Of a stretch of DNA of 64,000 nt, positions 44,978 to 53,060 are shown in pieces. This DNA is from Nocardioides coralli. GTDB taxonomy: Bacteria > Actinomycetota > Actinomycetes > Propionibacteriales > Nocardioidaceae. Both the position numbers and the translations under genes were made by a program. The notes under the pieces were generated by a model. That model saw only the letters and a list, made by a program, of their open reading frames with translations, made no database searches and was not told the origin of the DNA. The stretch lies in assembly GCF_019880385.1 (NCBI RefSeq), contig NZ_CP082273.1, positions 3,348,001 to 3,412,000 of the forward strand, read 5' to 3'. Numbering within the stretch: the stretch's first letter is position 1; each line of letters starts with the position of its first letter.

Positions 44978-46420
44978 TCAGGAGAACCGCAGCACGCCGT
45001 CGTCGAGGTCGCCCCGCCGCAGCGTCCGCAGGTCGTGGAAGTAGCTCTGGCGCAGCCGCCACGGCTCCCGGTCACCCTGCTGCGGCAGCCGGTGCAGCGA
45101 GCGCTTGACGTAGCCGGCCTCGAAGTCGAGGAACGGGACCGGCCGGACCCCGGGGTCGGGGACGGCCACGACCGTGCGGCTCCCCGTTCGGTCGAGGTGG
45201 CGGAGCAGCCGGCAGACGTAGTCGGCCACCAGGTCGGCCTTGAGCGTCCACGAGGCGTTCGTGTAGCCGATCGTGTAGGCGAAGTTGGGGACACCGGCGA
45301 ACATCAGGGCGCGGTAGGCCATCCGCTCGCGCAGGTCGACCGGCTCGCCCCCGACGCTCAGCGCCACCCCACCCATCACCTTGAGGTCGAACCCGGTCGC
45401 CGTGACGACCACGTCGGCAGTCAGCTCCTCGCCGGAGGTGAGCAGCAGGCCCTCTCGGGTGAACCGCTCGATCGTGTCGGTCACGACCGTGGCCGTGCCC
45501 CGCCGGATCACCCGGAACAGGTCACCGTCGGGGACCAGGCACAGCCGCTGGTCCCACGGGTCGTAGGTGGGTCGGAAGTGGACGTCGACGGGGTAGCCCT
45601 CCGGGAGCTGCCGGGCGACCTGGCTGCGGATCACGCGTCTGGCCAGGCGGGGCCACTTCCGGCTGGCGCGGTAGCCGAGGGTGGCCGCGGCCACGTTCTT
45701 CCAGCGCGTCACGGGGTAGGACCACCGCTCCGGCAGCAGCCGTCCGAGGAAGCGGGCGACGGGGTCGACGGCCGGCAGGGCCAGCACGTACGTCGGCGAG
45801 CGCTGCAGCATGGTCACCTGCGCGGCCCCGGCCTCGGCCAGCGCCGGCACCAGCGTCACCGCGGTCGCGCCGCTGCCGATGACCACCACGCGGCGGCCGC
45901 GGGTGTCGAGCTCGTCGGGCCAGTGCTGGGGGTGCACGACGGTGCCGCCGAAGTCCGCGCGGCCGGGGATCTCGGGCACGTGCGGGTCGTCGAAGTCGTA
46001 GTAGCCGGCACAGCACCACAGGAAGTCGGTGGTGAGGGTGGTCGTCCCCCCGGGGGTCTCCGCGGTGACCGTCCACCGACGGGCCCGGTGGTCCCAGTCG
46101 GCCGCGACGACCCGGTGCTGCAGGCGGACGTGCTCGTCGACGCCGTGGTCGCGGGCGGTCTCGCGCAGGTAGCCCAGGATCTCCTCGCCCTCGGCGAGGA
46201 CGCGGTCGCTGCGCCAGGGCCGGAACCGGTAGCCCATCGTGAACATGTCGGAGTCGGAGCGGATGCCGGGGTAGCGGAACAGGTCCCAGGTCCCGCCGGT
46301 GGCATCGCGACCCTCGAGGATCGCGTAGGTGCGGTGGGGGTGCTCCTGGCCGAGCCGGGCCGCGGCGCCGATGCCGGACAGCCCGGCTCCGATGATCAGC
46401 ACGTCGAGGTGCTCGGTCAC
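44978..46420 (-). CDS. Baeyer-Villiger type flavin monooxygenase
   Basis: The 480-residue enzyme has two Rossmann sites (LIIGAGLSGIGAAARL at 9-24 and VVVIGSGATAVTLVPAL) and the fingerprint FGGTVVHPQHW at 157-167, which fits FxGxxxHxxxW of type I Baeyer-Villiger monooxygenases. It inserts oxygen next to a ketone to give an ester or lactone, using NADPH and O2. The GTG overlaps the stop of the glutamine-amidotransferase-like gene, so it is in the CaiB operon. The substrate is unknown. Confidence 0.9.
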   Translation of the reverse strand: MTEHLDVLIIGAGLSGIGAAARLGQEHPHRTYAILEGRDATGGTWDLFRYPGIRSDSDMFTMGYRFRPWRSDRVLAEGEEILGYLRETARDHGVDEHVRLQHRVVAADWDHRARRWTVTAETPGGTTTLTTDFLWCCAGYYDFDDPHVPEIPGRADFGGTVVHPQHWPDELDTRGRRVVVIGSGATAVTLVPALAEAGAAQVTMLQRSPTYVLALPAVDPVARFLGRLLPERWSYPVTRWKNVAAATLGYRASRKWPRLARRVIRSQVARQLPEGYPVDVHFRPTYDPWDQRLCLVPDGDLFRVIRRGTATVVTDTIERFTREGLLLTSGEELTADVVVTATGFDLKVMGGVALSVGGEPVDLRERMAYRALMFAGVPNFAYTIGYTNASWTLKADLVADYVCRLLRHLDRTGSRTVVAVPDPGVRPVPFLDFEAGYVKRSLHRLPQQGDREPWRLRQSYFHDLRTLRRGDLDDGVLRFS

Positions 46421-47148
46421 CGTGCGTACCTCCCGACGAAGTTGGCCAGCAGCGCCGGCGGCTCCGTCACCACGCTGCGCCGCGCCATGTCCTGGAGGTC
46501 CCGGGCCTGCTCGGGCTCGAAGTAGCCGTAGTCGCGGTAGACGTCGACCCGCAGGCAGAGGCCGCCGATGTCGAGCTCGGGGTGGAACTGGGTGGCGTAG
46601 ACGTTGCGCCCGATCCGGAACGCCTGCACCGGGCAGGCCGTCGAGCTCGCCAGGGCGACGGCGCCATCGGGCAGGCGGGTGACGGCCTCCTTGTGGCCCA
46701 GGAACACGGAGAAGGCGTCGGGCATGCCGTCGAAGAGCGGGTCGCGCCGCCCCTCCTCGGCCAGGGTCACCTCGACGCAACCGATCGGCTCGCCGTAGGT
46801 GCGGTCGACCAGCCCGCCCGGGAGGCTGCCGAGCACGCCGATGCCGTAGCAGGCGCCGAAGAACGGGAAGTCCGCCGCGACCGCCTGCCGGGCCACGTCC
46901 GCCAGCTCGGCCTCGACCCGGCGCTGCACCGCCGACTTCGCCTGCTCGGGGTCGCTGACGTTGAACGGTCCGCCGCCCAGGAGGATGCCCGACCAGTCGT
47001 CGAGGTCGACCGTGCCGAGCTCGTCCCGCTCGAGCCGCACCCGCCGCAGGCCGGGCTCGTCGAGGTCGGCGCAGCGCAGCACGGCGGCGTACTCGTCGTC
47101 GGCGGCGGCGTCCTCGGCCCGGGTGCCCAGGAAGAGGAAGGGCTTCAT
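46417..47148 (-). CDS. Class I glutamine amidotransferase-like protein
   Basis: The 243-residue protein has the class I GATase triad: FFGACYGIGVLG with Cys100 and ATQFHPELD with His and Glu. It resembles the GMP-synthase-like single-domain GATases. Its partner acceptor is not encoded nearby. It overlaps both the CaiB gene before it and the BVMO gene after it by four bases. Confidence 0.86.
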   Translation of the reverse strand: MKPFLFLGTRAEDAAADDEYAAVLRCADLDEPGLRRVRLERDELGTVDLDDWSGILLGGGPFNVSDPEQAKSAVQRRVEAELADVARQAVAADFPFFGACYGIGVLGSLPGGLVDRTYGEPIGCVEVTLAEEGRRDPLFDGMPDAFSVFLGHKEAVTRLPDGAVALASSTACPVQAFRIGRNVYATQFHPELDIGGLCLRVDVYRDYGYFEPEQARDLQDMARRSVVTEPPALLANFVGRYAR

Positions 47149-48299
47149 GCCTGCACCACGGCACCGGAGGCGAGCCGGGCATCGACGTCGCGCACGCCCC
47201 AGGCGGTCAGCGCCTCGCGGCTGTCGGCCCCGGCGGTCGCGGGCGGACGTCCCAGGGTGGCGCGGGTGCGGCTGAACCGCGGTGCCGGGGCGGGCTGGGT
47301 CAGTCCGTCGACGGTCACGTAGGTGCCGCGGGCGGCCAGGTGCGGGTGACGGACGGCCTCGCTGAGCGGCAGCACCGGCGCCACGCACGCGTCCGTGGCG
47401 TCGAAGACCTCGGCCCACTCCGCCTGCGTCCGCCGCCGGAAGGTGTCGGCCAGCAGGGTGCGCAGCGCCGCCTGCCCGGCGGGGTCGTCGCGGTCCGGCG
47501 CCTCGTCCACCAGGTCGAGCCGGCGGAGCAGCTCGGCGTAGAACTGCGGCTCGAGGGCGGCCACCGAGACGTGGCGGCCGTCGGCGGTCTCGTAGACGTC
47601 GTAGTAGGGAGTCCCGCCGTCGAGCAGGCCGCTGGCCCGGCTCTCGGGCTGGAGCCCCAGACCGGCCAGGGTGGTCGCCATGGCGTTGAGGCTGGCCACG
47701 CCGTCCACGATCGCGGCATCGACCACCTGGCCGCGGCCGCTGGTCCGCGCCTCGAGCAGGCCGGCGAGGACGCCGATCACCAGGTAGGTCGAGCCACCAC
47801 CGAAGTCGCCGATCAGGTTGCCGGGGAAGTGGGGCCGTGCAGGATCCTGGCCGGAAGCGTGGAGCGCGCCGGTCACCGCAACGTAGTTGAGGTCGTGGCC
47901 CGCGGCGTGGGCCCACGGTCCGTCCTGGCCCCAGCCCGTCATCCGCCCGTAGACGAGGCGGGGGTTGTGCTCCCAGCAGTCCTCGGGCCCGAGACCGAGC
48001 CGCTCGGTGGTGCCCGGCCGCAGCCCCTCCACGAGCGCGTCGGCCCCGGCCACGAGGTCGAGCACGGTCCGGACGCCGTCAGCGTGCTTGAGGTCGATCG
48101 CGACGCTGGGCCGCCCCCGCGTGAGCACGTCGTGGCTGCCGACGTCCATGCTCCCGCCGCCGGGACGGTCGACACGGATGACGTCGGCACCGAGGTCGGC
48201 GAGCAGCATGCACGCGTGGGGTCCCGGCCCGATGCCGGCGAGCTCGACCACCTTCACGCCACGCAGCGGCCCGGTGCCCTGCCCGAGTGCGTAGCCCAT
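47145..48299 (-). CDS. CaiB/BaiF family CoA transferase (alpha-methylacyl-CoA racemase-like)
   Basis: The 384-residue class III CoA-transferase family protein has GPLRGVKVVELAGIGPGPHACMLLADLGADVIRV at the N terminus (cut here into overlapping words: GVKVVELAGIGPG, LLADLGADVIRV), RMTGWGQDGPW and HDLNYVAVTGAL. The match to alpha-methylacyl-CoA racemase is strongest, an enzyme needed to degrade methyl-branched acids and sterol side chains. An ATG four codons earlier (48311) is also possible. First gene of the operon with GATase and BVMO. Confidence 0.88.
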   Translation of the reverse strand: MGYALGQGTGPLRGVKVVELAGIGPGPHACMLLADLGADVIRVDRPGGGSMDVGSHDVLTRGRPSVAIDLKHADGVRTVLDLVAGADALVEGLRPGTTERLGLGPEDCWEHNPRLVYGRMTGWGQDGPWAHAAGHDLNYVAVTGALHASGQDPARPHFPGNLIGDFGGGSTYLVIGVLAGLLEARTSGRGQVVDAAIVDGVASLNAMATTLAGLGLQPESRASGLLDGGTPYYDVYETADGRHVSVAALEPQFYAELLRRLDLVDEAPDRDDPAGQAALRTLLADTFRRRTQAEWAEVFDATDACVAPVLPLSEAVRHPHLAARGTYVTVDGLTQPAPAPRFSRTRATLGRPPATAGADSREALTAWGVRDVDARLASGAVVQA

Positions 48300-48372
48300 G
48301 TCGCCGAGCATGGCAGAGCGCCACGCGGCCGCCGGGCAGGTCCGGGGACTGGTGACCCGGACCACACGCGCT

Positions 48373-48386
48373 TGCAACGAGTTGCA
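48373..48386. promoter_or_regulatory. Palindromic operator at the PadR promoter
   Basis: TGCAAC (48373-48378) and GTTGCA (48381-48386) are perfect arms around GA. The site overlaps the expected -35 of the PadR gene and lies 74 bases from the CaiB start, so it could serve both directions. Confidence 0.6.
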
Positions 48387-48394
48387 TAGGGCGG

Positions 48395-48400
48395 CAGGCT
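48395..48400 (+). promoter_or_regulatory. -10 element of a leaderless promoter (PadR)
   Basis: CAGGCT ends six bases before the ATG at 48407. Confidence 0.45.
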
Positions 48401-48406
48401 GGGTGC

Positions 48407-48970
48407 ATGGCCCTCGAGCACGCCCTGCTGGTCGCGCTCAGCGAGCGACCCGCCGGCGGGCTCGAGCTGGCCCGGCGCTTCGACCGCTCGATCGGCTTCT
48501 TCTGGCACGCCACGCACCAGCAGATCTACCGGGTCCTGGCGCGGATGGAGTCGGACGGCTGGGTGAGCGTCGAGACCGTCGCCCAGCACGGGCGCCCCGA
48601 CACCCGGGTCTACCGACCCTCGCGCGCGGGTCGCCGGGTGCTCGCCGCGTGGCTGGCCGAGCCGATGCCGATGGAGACCTTCCGCAGCGACGTCGCCGTC
48701 AAGCTGCGCGGGGCGTCGTACGGCGACCGCGAGGCCGTGCTCGCGGGGGTCCGCTCGAGCCTGGCCGACCACCACGCCCGGCTGGCCCACTACGAGCAGC
48801 TGGCCAAGGACTACCCCGACCCGGCGGCGCTCACCGGCGCCGAGCGCGACCAGTACCTCGTGCTGCGGGGCGGGATCCGGCTCGAGCAGTTCTGGATCGA
48901 CTGGCTCACCGACTACCTGGGTCTCGAGGCTCGCTCCGCTCGCACCTCAACCACCGAAGGAAGCGCATGA
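48407..48970 (+). CDS. PadR family transcriptional regulator
   Basis: The 187-residue protein has an N-terminal PadR winged helix (LEHALLVALSERPAGGLEL, then QIYRVLARMESDGWVSVE) and a C-terminal helix region. The last residues (LEARSARTSTTEGSA) come from a stretch of DNA resembling dispersed actinobacterial repeats. Its stop overlaps the ATG of the dienoyl-CoA reductase gene, so it probably controls this reductase and perhaps the divergent CaiB operon. Confidence 0.88.
   Translation: MALEHALLVALSERPAGGLELARRFDRSIGFFWHATHQQIYRVLARMESDGWVSVETVAQHGRPDTRVYRPSRAGRRVLAAWLAEPMPMETFRSDVAVKLRGASYGDREAVLAGVRSSLADHHARLAHYEQLAKDYPDPAALTGAERDQYLVLRGGIRLEQFWIDWLTDYLGLEARSARTSTTEGSA
48920..48956. repeat. 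Dispersed-repeat-like sequence in the 3' end of the PadR gene
   Basis: The sequence has GGTCTCGAGGCTCGCTCCG followed by CTCGCACCTCAACCACCG, like the short GTCTCGA...CTCG...ACCACC repeats I recall from Nocardioides intergenic regions. It encodes the last residues of the PadR protein. Confidence 0.4.
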
Positions 48971-50973
48971 ACGACTACCCCCACCTGCTGGCGCCGATCA
49001 CCCTCGGCCCGCTGAGGCTGCGCAACCGCGTGGTGATGGGCTCGATGCACACCGGGCTGGAGGACCGGGTGTGGGACCTGCCGCGGCTCGCGGCCTATTT
49101 CGCCGAGCGCGCCCGGGGCGGTGCGGGCCTCATCGTCACCGGCGGGTACGCCGTCAACAAGCGTGGCTGGCTCAAGCCGTTCGCCGGCGAGATGACCAAC
49201 CGGCTGCACGCCGCCCGCCACGAGCAGGTCACCGACGCGGTGCACGAGGAGGGTGGCGCGATCGCGCTGCAGGTCCTGCACGCCGGCCGCTACGGCTACC
49301 ACCCGCTGGTCGTCGGCGCCTCCGCGAGGAAGTCCCCGATCACCCCGTTCCGGCCACGGGCGCTGTCGACCCGGGCCGTGCACCGCACCGTCGACGACTT
49401 CGCCCGGTCGGTCGTGCTCGCGCGGAAGGCGGGCTACGACGCGGTCGAGGTGATGGGGTCGGAGGGCTACCTCCTCAACCAGTTCCTCGCCGCTCGCACC
49501 AACGACCGCACCGACGAGTGGGGCGGCTCGGCCGAGAAGCGGATGCGGTTCCCGGTCCGCGTCGTGGAGCGGATCCGCGAGCTGGTCGGCGACGACTTCC
49601 CGGTCGTCTACCGGATCTCGCTGCTCGACCTGGTCGACGGCGGCCAGACGTGGGAGGAGACCGTCGAGCTCGCCGGCCGGCTCGAGGCCGCCGGCGTCAC
49701 CGCCCTCAACACCGGCATCGGCTGGCACGAGGCGCGGGTGCCCACGATCATCACCCAGGTGCCGCGTGGCGTCTGGGCCGGCCACACCGCCCGGCTGCGG
49801 GAGGCCGTCGGCGTACCGGTCATCGCGTCGAACCGGATCAACACCCCCGAGCTCGCCGAGCGGCTGCTCGCCGAGGGCACGGCCGACCTGGTGTCGATGG
49901 CACGGCCCTTCCTCGCCGATCCCGACATCGTCGCCAAGGCGGCGTCGGGCCGGGCCGACGAGATCAACACCTGCATCGCCTGCAACCAGGCGTGCCTCGA
50001 CCACACCTTCAGCAACCGGACCGCCTCCTGCCTGGTCAACCCGCGGGCCTGCCACGAGACGACGCTGGTGCTGGGTCCGACCCGGCGCGCGGCCTCGGTG
50101 GCCGTCGTCGGCGCCGGGCCGGCGGGCCTGGCCGCCGCCGTGTCCGCGGCCGAGCGTGGCTTCGTCGTGACGCTCTTCGAGGCCGACCTCGAGATCGGCG
50201 GCCAGTTCCGGCTCGCGAAGGCGGTCCCCGGCAAGGAGGACTTCGCCGACACGCTGCGCTACTACCGCCGCCGGCTCGAGGTGCTGGGCGTCGACGTCCG
50301 GCTCGGCACCCGGGCGACGGCGGCCGACCTGACCGCCTTCGACGAGGTGGTGGTGGCGACCGGCGTCGAGCCCCGGATGCCGGAGATCACCGGCATCGAC
50401 CACCCCAGCGTGGCGTCGTACGCCGACGTGCTCTCCGGCGCCGTGGTGCCGGGCCGGCGGGTGGCCGTGATCGGCGCCGGCGGGATCGGCGTCGACGTGT
50501 CCCACTGGCTCACCCACGACCCGACCGACACCGAGGAGGACTGGCTCGCCCACTGGGGCGTCGGTGACCCGGCCGTCCACCCGGGGGGCGTGACGGAGCC
50601 CAAGCCGCGCACGCCGGTCCGCGAGGTGACGCTGGTGCAGCGGAAGACCAGCCCCATCGGCACCGGCCTCGGCAAGACCTCCGGCTGGGCGCACCGCGCC
50701 GTGCTGCGGCAGTCGGGGGTGACCCAGGTCAGCGGCGCGACCTACGTGCGCATCGACGACGACGGGCTGCACCTGCTCGTCGACGGCGAGCCGCAGCTGG
50801 TGCCGGTCGACCACGTCGTCGTGTGCGCCGGCCAGGAGTCGGTGCGATCGCTCCACGACGAGCTGGTGGCGGCCGGCGCCTCGTCGCACCTGATCGGCGG
50901 CGCCGACGTGGCCGCCGAGCTCGACGCCAAGCGGGCGATCCAGCAGGGCACGGAGCTCGCGGCAGCGCTCTGA
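48967..50973 (+). CDS. fadH: 2,4-dienoyl-CoA reductase (NADPH), FadH-like
   Basis: The 668-residue protein has an N-terminal FMN TIM barrel (PITLGPLRLRNRVVMGSMHTG; HAGRYGYHP), the 4Fe-4S cluster region CIACNQACLDHTFSNRTASC, and a C-terminal FAD/NADPH part with VVGAGPAGLAAA and IGAGGIGVDVSHWL. This is the full FadH length and order. It reduces 2,4-dienoyl-CoA from unsaturated acids. The ATG at 48967 overlaps the PadR stop. Related dimethylamine dehydrogenases are an alternative, but the Cys pattern and length favour FadH. Confidence 0.88.
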   Translation: MNDYPHLLAPITLGPLRLRNRVVMGSMHTGLEDRVWDLPRLAAYFAERARGGAGLIVTGGYAVNKRGWLKPFAGEMTNRLHAARHEQVTDAVHEEGGAIALQVLHAGRYGYHPLVVGASARKSPITPFRPRALSTRAVHRTVDDFARSVVLARKAGYDAVEVMGSEGYLLNQFLAARTNDRTDEWGGSAEKRMRFPVRVVERIRELVGDDFPVVYRISLLDLVDGGQTWEETVELAGRLEAAGVTALNTGIGWHEARVPTIITQVPRGVWAGHTARLREAVGVPVIASNRINTPELAERLLAEGTADLVSMARPFLADPDIVAKAASGRADEINTCIACNQACLDHTFSNRTASCLVNPRACHETTLVLGPTRRAASVAVVGAGPAGLAAAVSAAERGFVVTLFEADLEIGGQFRLAKAVPGKEDFADTLRYYRRRLEVLGVDVRLGTRATAADLTAFDEVVVATGVEPRMPEITGIDHPSVASYADVLSGAVVPGRRVAVIGAGGIGVDVSHWLTHDPTDTEEDWLAHWGVGDPAVHPGGVTEPKPRTPVREVTLVQRKTSPIGTGLGKTSGWAHRAVLRQSGVTQVSGATYVRIDDDGLHLLVDGEPQLVPVDHVVVCAGQESVRSLHDELVAAGASSHLIGGADVAAELDAKRAIQQGTELAAAL

Positions 50974-50998
50974 CCGCCGTCGTGACCTGCGCCGCGCG

Positions 50999-52366
50999 TC
51001 AGGGGCCGCTGAGGGAGTTGGCGCTCGGCTGCGAGGCCACCATCCCGGCGTACCAGTCGAAGGAGCGCTTCGGGGTCCGGTCCTGGGTGTCGGGGTCGAC
51101 GTGGACCAGCCCGAAGCGCTGGGTGAAGCCCTCCGCCCACTCGAAGCCGTCGAGCAGCGTGGAGGTGTAGTAGCCGCGGACGTCGACACCGCGGTCGATG
51201 GCCACCGCGACAGCGCGCAGGTGGGCGTCGAGGTAGTCGATGCGGCGCTGGTCGTCGACCACGCCGTCGGGTCCGGGCCCCTCGTTGAAGCAGCCCCCGG
51301 ACTCGGTGATGAGGATCGGCGGCAGCGCGGCCCGGTAGCGGGCGCGGAAGGTGATCAGCCACTCGCGGAGCGCGTCGGGCACGATCACCCAGCCGTTGTC
51401 GGTGGTCGGGTGGCCGAGCGGCTCGAGGATCTCGAACGGGTTCTCGGCCTCGTCGGGGGCCGCCGCGACCTTCATCGGGTTGTAGTAGTTGACGCCGTAG
51501 AAGTCGAGGGGCTGCCGGATGGTGACGAGGTCGCCCGGCCGCACCAGGTCCTCCATCAGCGGGGCGACGTCGGCGGGGTAGCGCCCGAGCAGCATCGACT
51601 CCAGGAACATGCCGTTCCAGAGCGTGTCGAAGAGCTTGGCGGCGCCCACGTCGGCGTCCTTGTCGCTGGCCGGCCAGATCGGCGCGTGGTTGTTGGCGCA
51701 CCCGATGCTGGCGGCGCCGGCCGCCCGCAGGGCGCTCGCGGCCCGGCCGTGACCCACCAGCAGGTGGTGGGCCACCCACAGGGAGTCGAAGAGCAGGGGC
51801 ATGCCCGGGGCGTGGACCCCGACGGCGTGTCCCTGGACGGTGTGCACGTTGGGCTGGTTGATCGGGACCCAGTGCTCGACGCGGTCGGCGAAGGCCGCGC
51901 CCACGATGCCGGCGTACTCGGCGAAGCGCTCGACGGTGTCGCGGTTCAGCCAGCCGCCGTCCTCCTGCAGCGCCTGCGGCAGGTCCCAGTGGTAGAGCGT
52001 CACCATCGGCGCGACCTCGGCCTCGAGCAGCCGGTCGATCAGGCGGTCGTAGAACGCCAGGCCCTGCGGGTTGGCCGGCCCCGACCCCTTCGGCTGGATC
52101 CGCGGCCAGGAGACCGAGAAGCGGTAGCCGCCCGCGCCGAGCCGGCGCAGCAGCGCGACGTCCTCCTCGTACCGGTGGTAGTGGTCGCTGGCGACCTCGC
52201 CGGTCGAGCCGTCGGCGATCCGGCCCGGGCTGGAGACGAAGGTGTCCCAGATGCTCGGCCCCTTGCCGTCCTCAGTCGCGGCCCCCTCGATCTGGTAGGC
52301 CGCGGTGCTGGTGCCGAAGCGGAACCCGGCCGGCAGTTGCGGGAACACGCCATCATCTTGGTCCAT
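50999..52366 (-). CDS. GH1 family glycosidase with Gln in place of the acid/base Glu
   Basis: The 455-residue GH1 protein has TAAYQIEGA, RFSVSWPRI, TLYHWDLPQAL, GVNYYNP and LLDGFEWAEGF. The nucleophile Glu355 is present in ITESG. The acid/base motif, normally NEP, reads INQP with Gln171 (codon CAG at 51856-51854). Plant myrosinases have the same Glu-to-Gln change and hydrolyse glucosinolates with an external base. Otherwise a normal-looking beta-glucosidase; the true substrate is unknown. The start at 52366 overlaps the pirin ATG on the other strand. Confidence 0.86.
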   Translation of the reverse strand: MDQDDGVFPQLPAGFRFGTSTAAYQIEGAATEDGKGPSIWDTFVSSPGRIADGSTGEVASDHYHRYEEDVALLRRLGAGGYRFSVSWPRIQPKGSGPANPQGLAFYDRLIDRLLEAEVAPMVTLYHWDLPQALQEDGGWLNRDTVERFAEYAGIVGAAFADRVEHWVPINQPNVHTVQGHAVGVHAPGMPLLFDSLWVAHHLLVGHGRAASALRAAGAASIGCANNHAPIWPASDKDADVGAAKLFDTLWNGMFLESMLLGRYPADVAPLMEDLVRPGDLVTIRQPLDFYGVNYYNPMKVAAAPDEAENPFEILEPLGHPTTDNGWVIVPDALREWLITFRARYRAALPPILITESGGCFNEGPGPDGVVDDQRRIDYLDAHLRAVAVAIDRGVDVRGYYTSTLLDGFEWAEGFTQRFGLVHVDPDTQDRTPKRSFDWYAGMVASQPSANSLSGP

Positions 52367-53060
52367 GGGCACCGACGTCCGCCGGGGAACCTCACGATTC
52401 TTCACCGAGTCGTCCGGCATCCGGACGTGGCACGCCTTCTCGTTCGGGGCTCACTACGACCCCGGCAACCTCGGCTTCGGGCCGCTGACCTGCCACGACG
52501 ACCACGCGCTCGAGCCCGGGGCGGGGTTCACGGACCACCGGCACGCCGACGTCGAGATCGTGACGTGGGTCGTCAGCGGCGAGCTGGTCCACGACGGCGT
52601 CTCACGGCTGGGGCCGGGCCAGGTGGCCGTGCAGTCGGCCGGGTCCGGCATCACCCACCGCGAGGTGGCGGGACCCGAGGGGTGCCGGTTCGTGCAGGCG
52701 TGGCTGCGGCCCGACGCGGCGGGCGGCACCCCGGAGCGCGGGGTCGCCGACGTGTCGGTCGAGCCCGGCTCGCTGGTGCCGCTGGTGGGACCGGACGGGC
52801 CGCTGCCGGTCGCGGTGGCCGGGGCGTCCCTCGGGGTGGTGCGGCTGCTGCCGGACGGCACCCTGTCGCTGCCGGCCGCGCCACTGGCCCACGTGCATGT
52901 CGTGACCGGGTCGGTGACGGCCTCCGGTGCGGAGCTCGGCGCCGGCGACGCCCTCCGGGCGACCGGCGAGCCGGACCTGACGCTGGCCGCGCGCGAGGAG
53001 ACGGAGGTGCTGGTCTGGCGGTTCGCGTCGGGGAAGGACCCAGACCGTCTCAGGGGATGA
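52365..53060 (+). CDS. Pirin family protein (YhaK-like)
   Basis: The 231-residue bicupin has HAFSFGAHYDPGNLGFGPL and FTDHRHADVEIVTWVVSGELVH, which carry the metal-binding His, and GITHREV with the second His/Glu pair. Some pirins oxidise quercetin; others act as redox sensors. The ATG at 52365 shares bases with the GH1 ATG on the other strand, so start choice for one of them is uncertain. Its end overlaps the AGPS-like gene by 11 bases. Confidence 0.85.
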   Translation: MGTDVRRGTSRFFTESSGIRTWHAFSFGAHYDPGNLGFGPLTCHDDHALEPGAGFTDHRHADVEIVTWVVSGELVHDGVSRLGPGQVAVQSAGSGITHREVAGPEGCRFVQAWLRPDAAGGTPERGVADVSVEPGSLVPLVGPDGPLPVAVAGASLGVVRLLPDGTLSLPAAPLAHVHVVTGSVTASGAELGAGDALRATGEPDLTLAAREETEVLVWRFASGKDPDRLRG

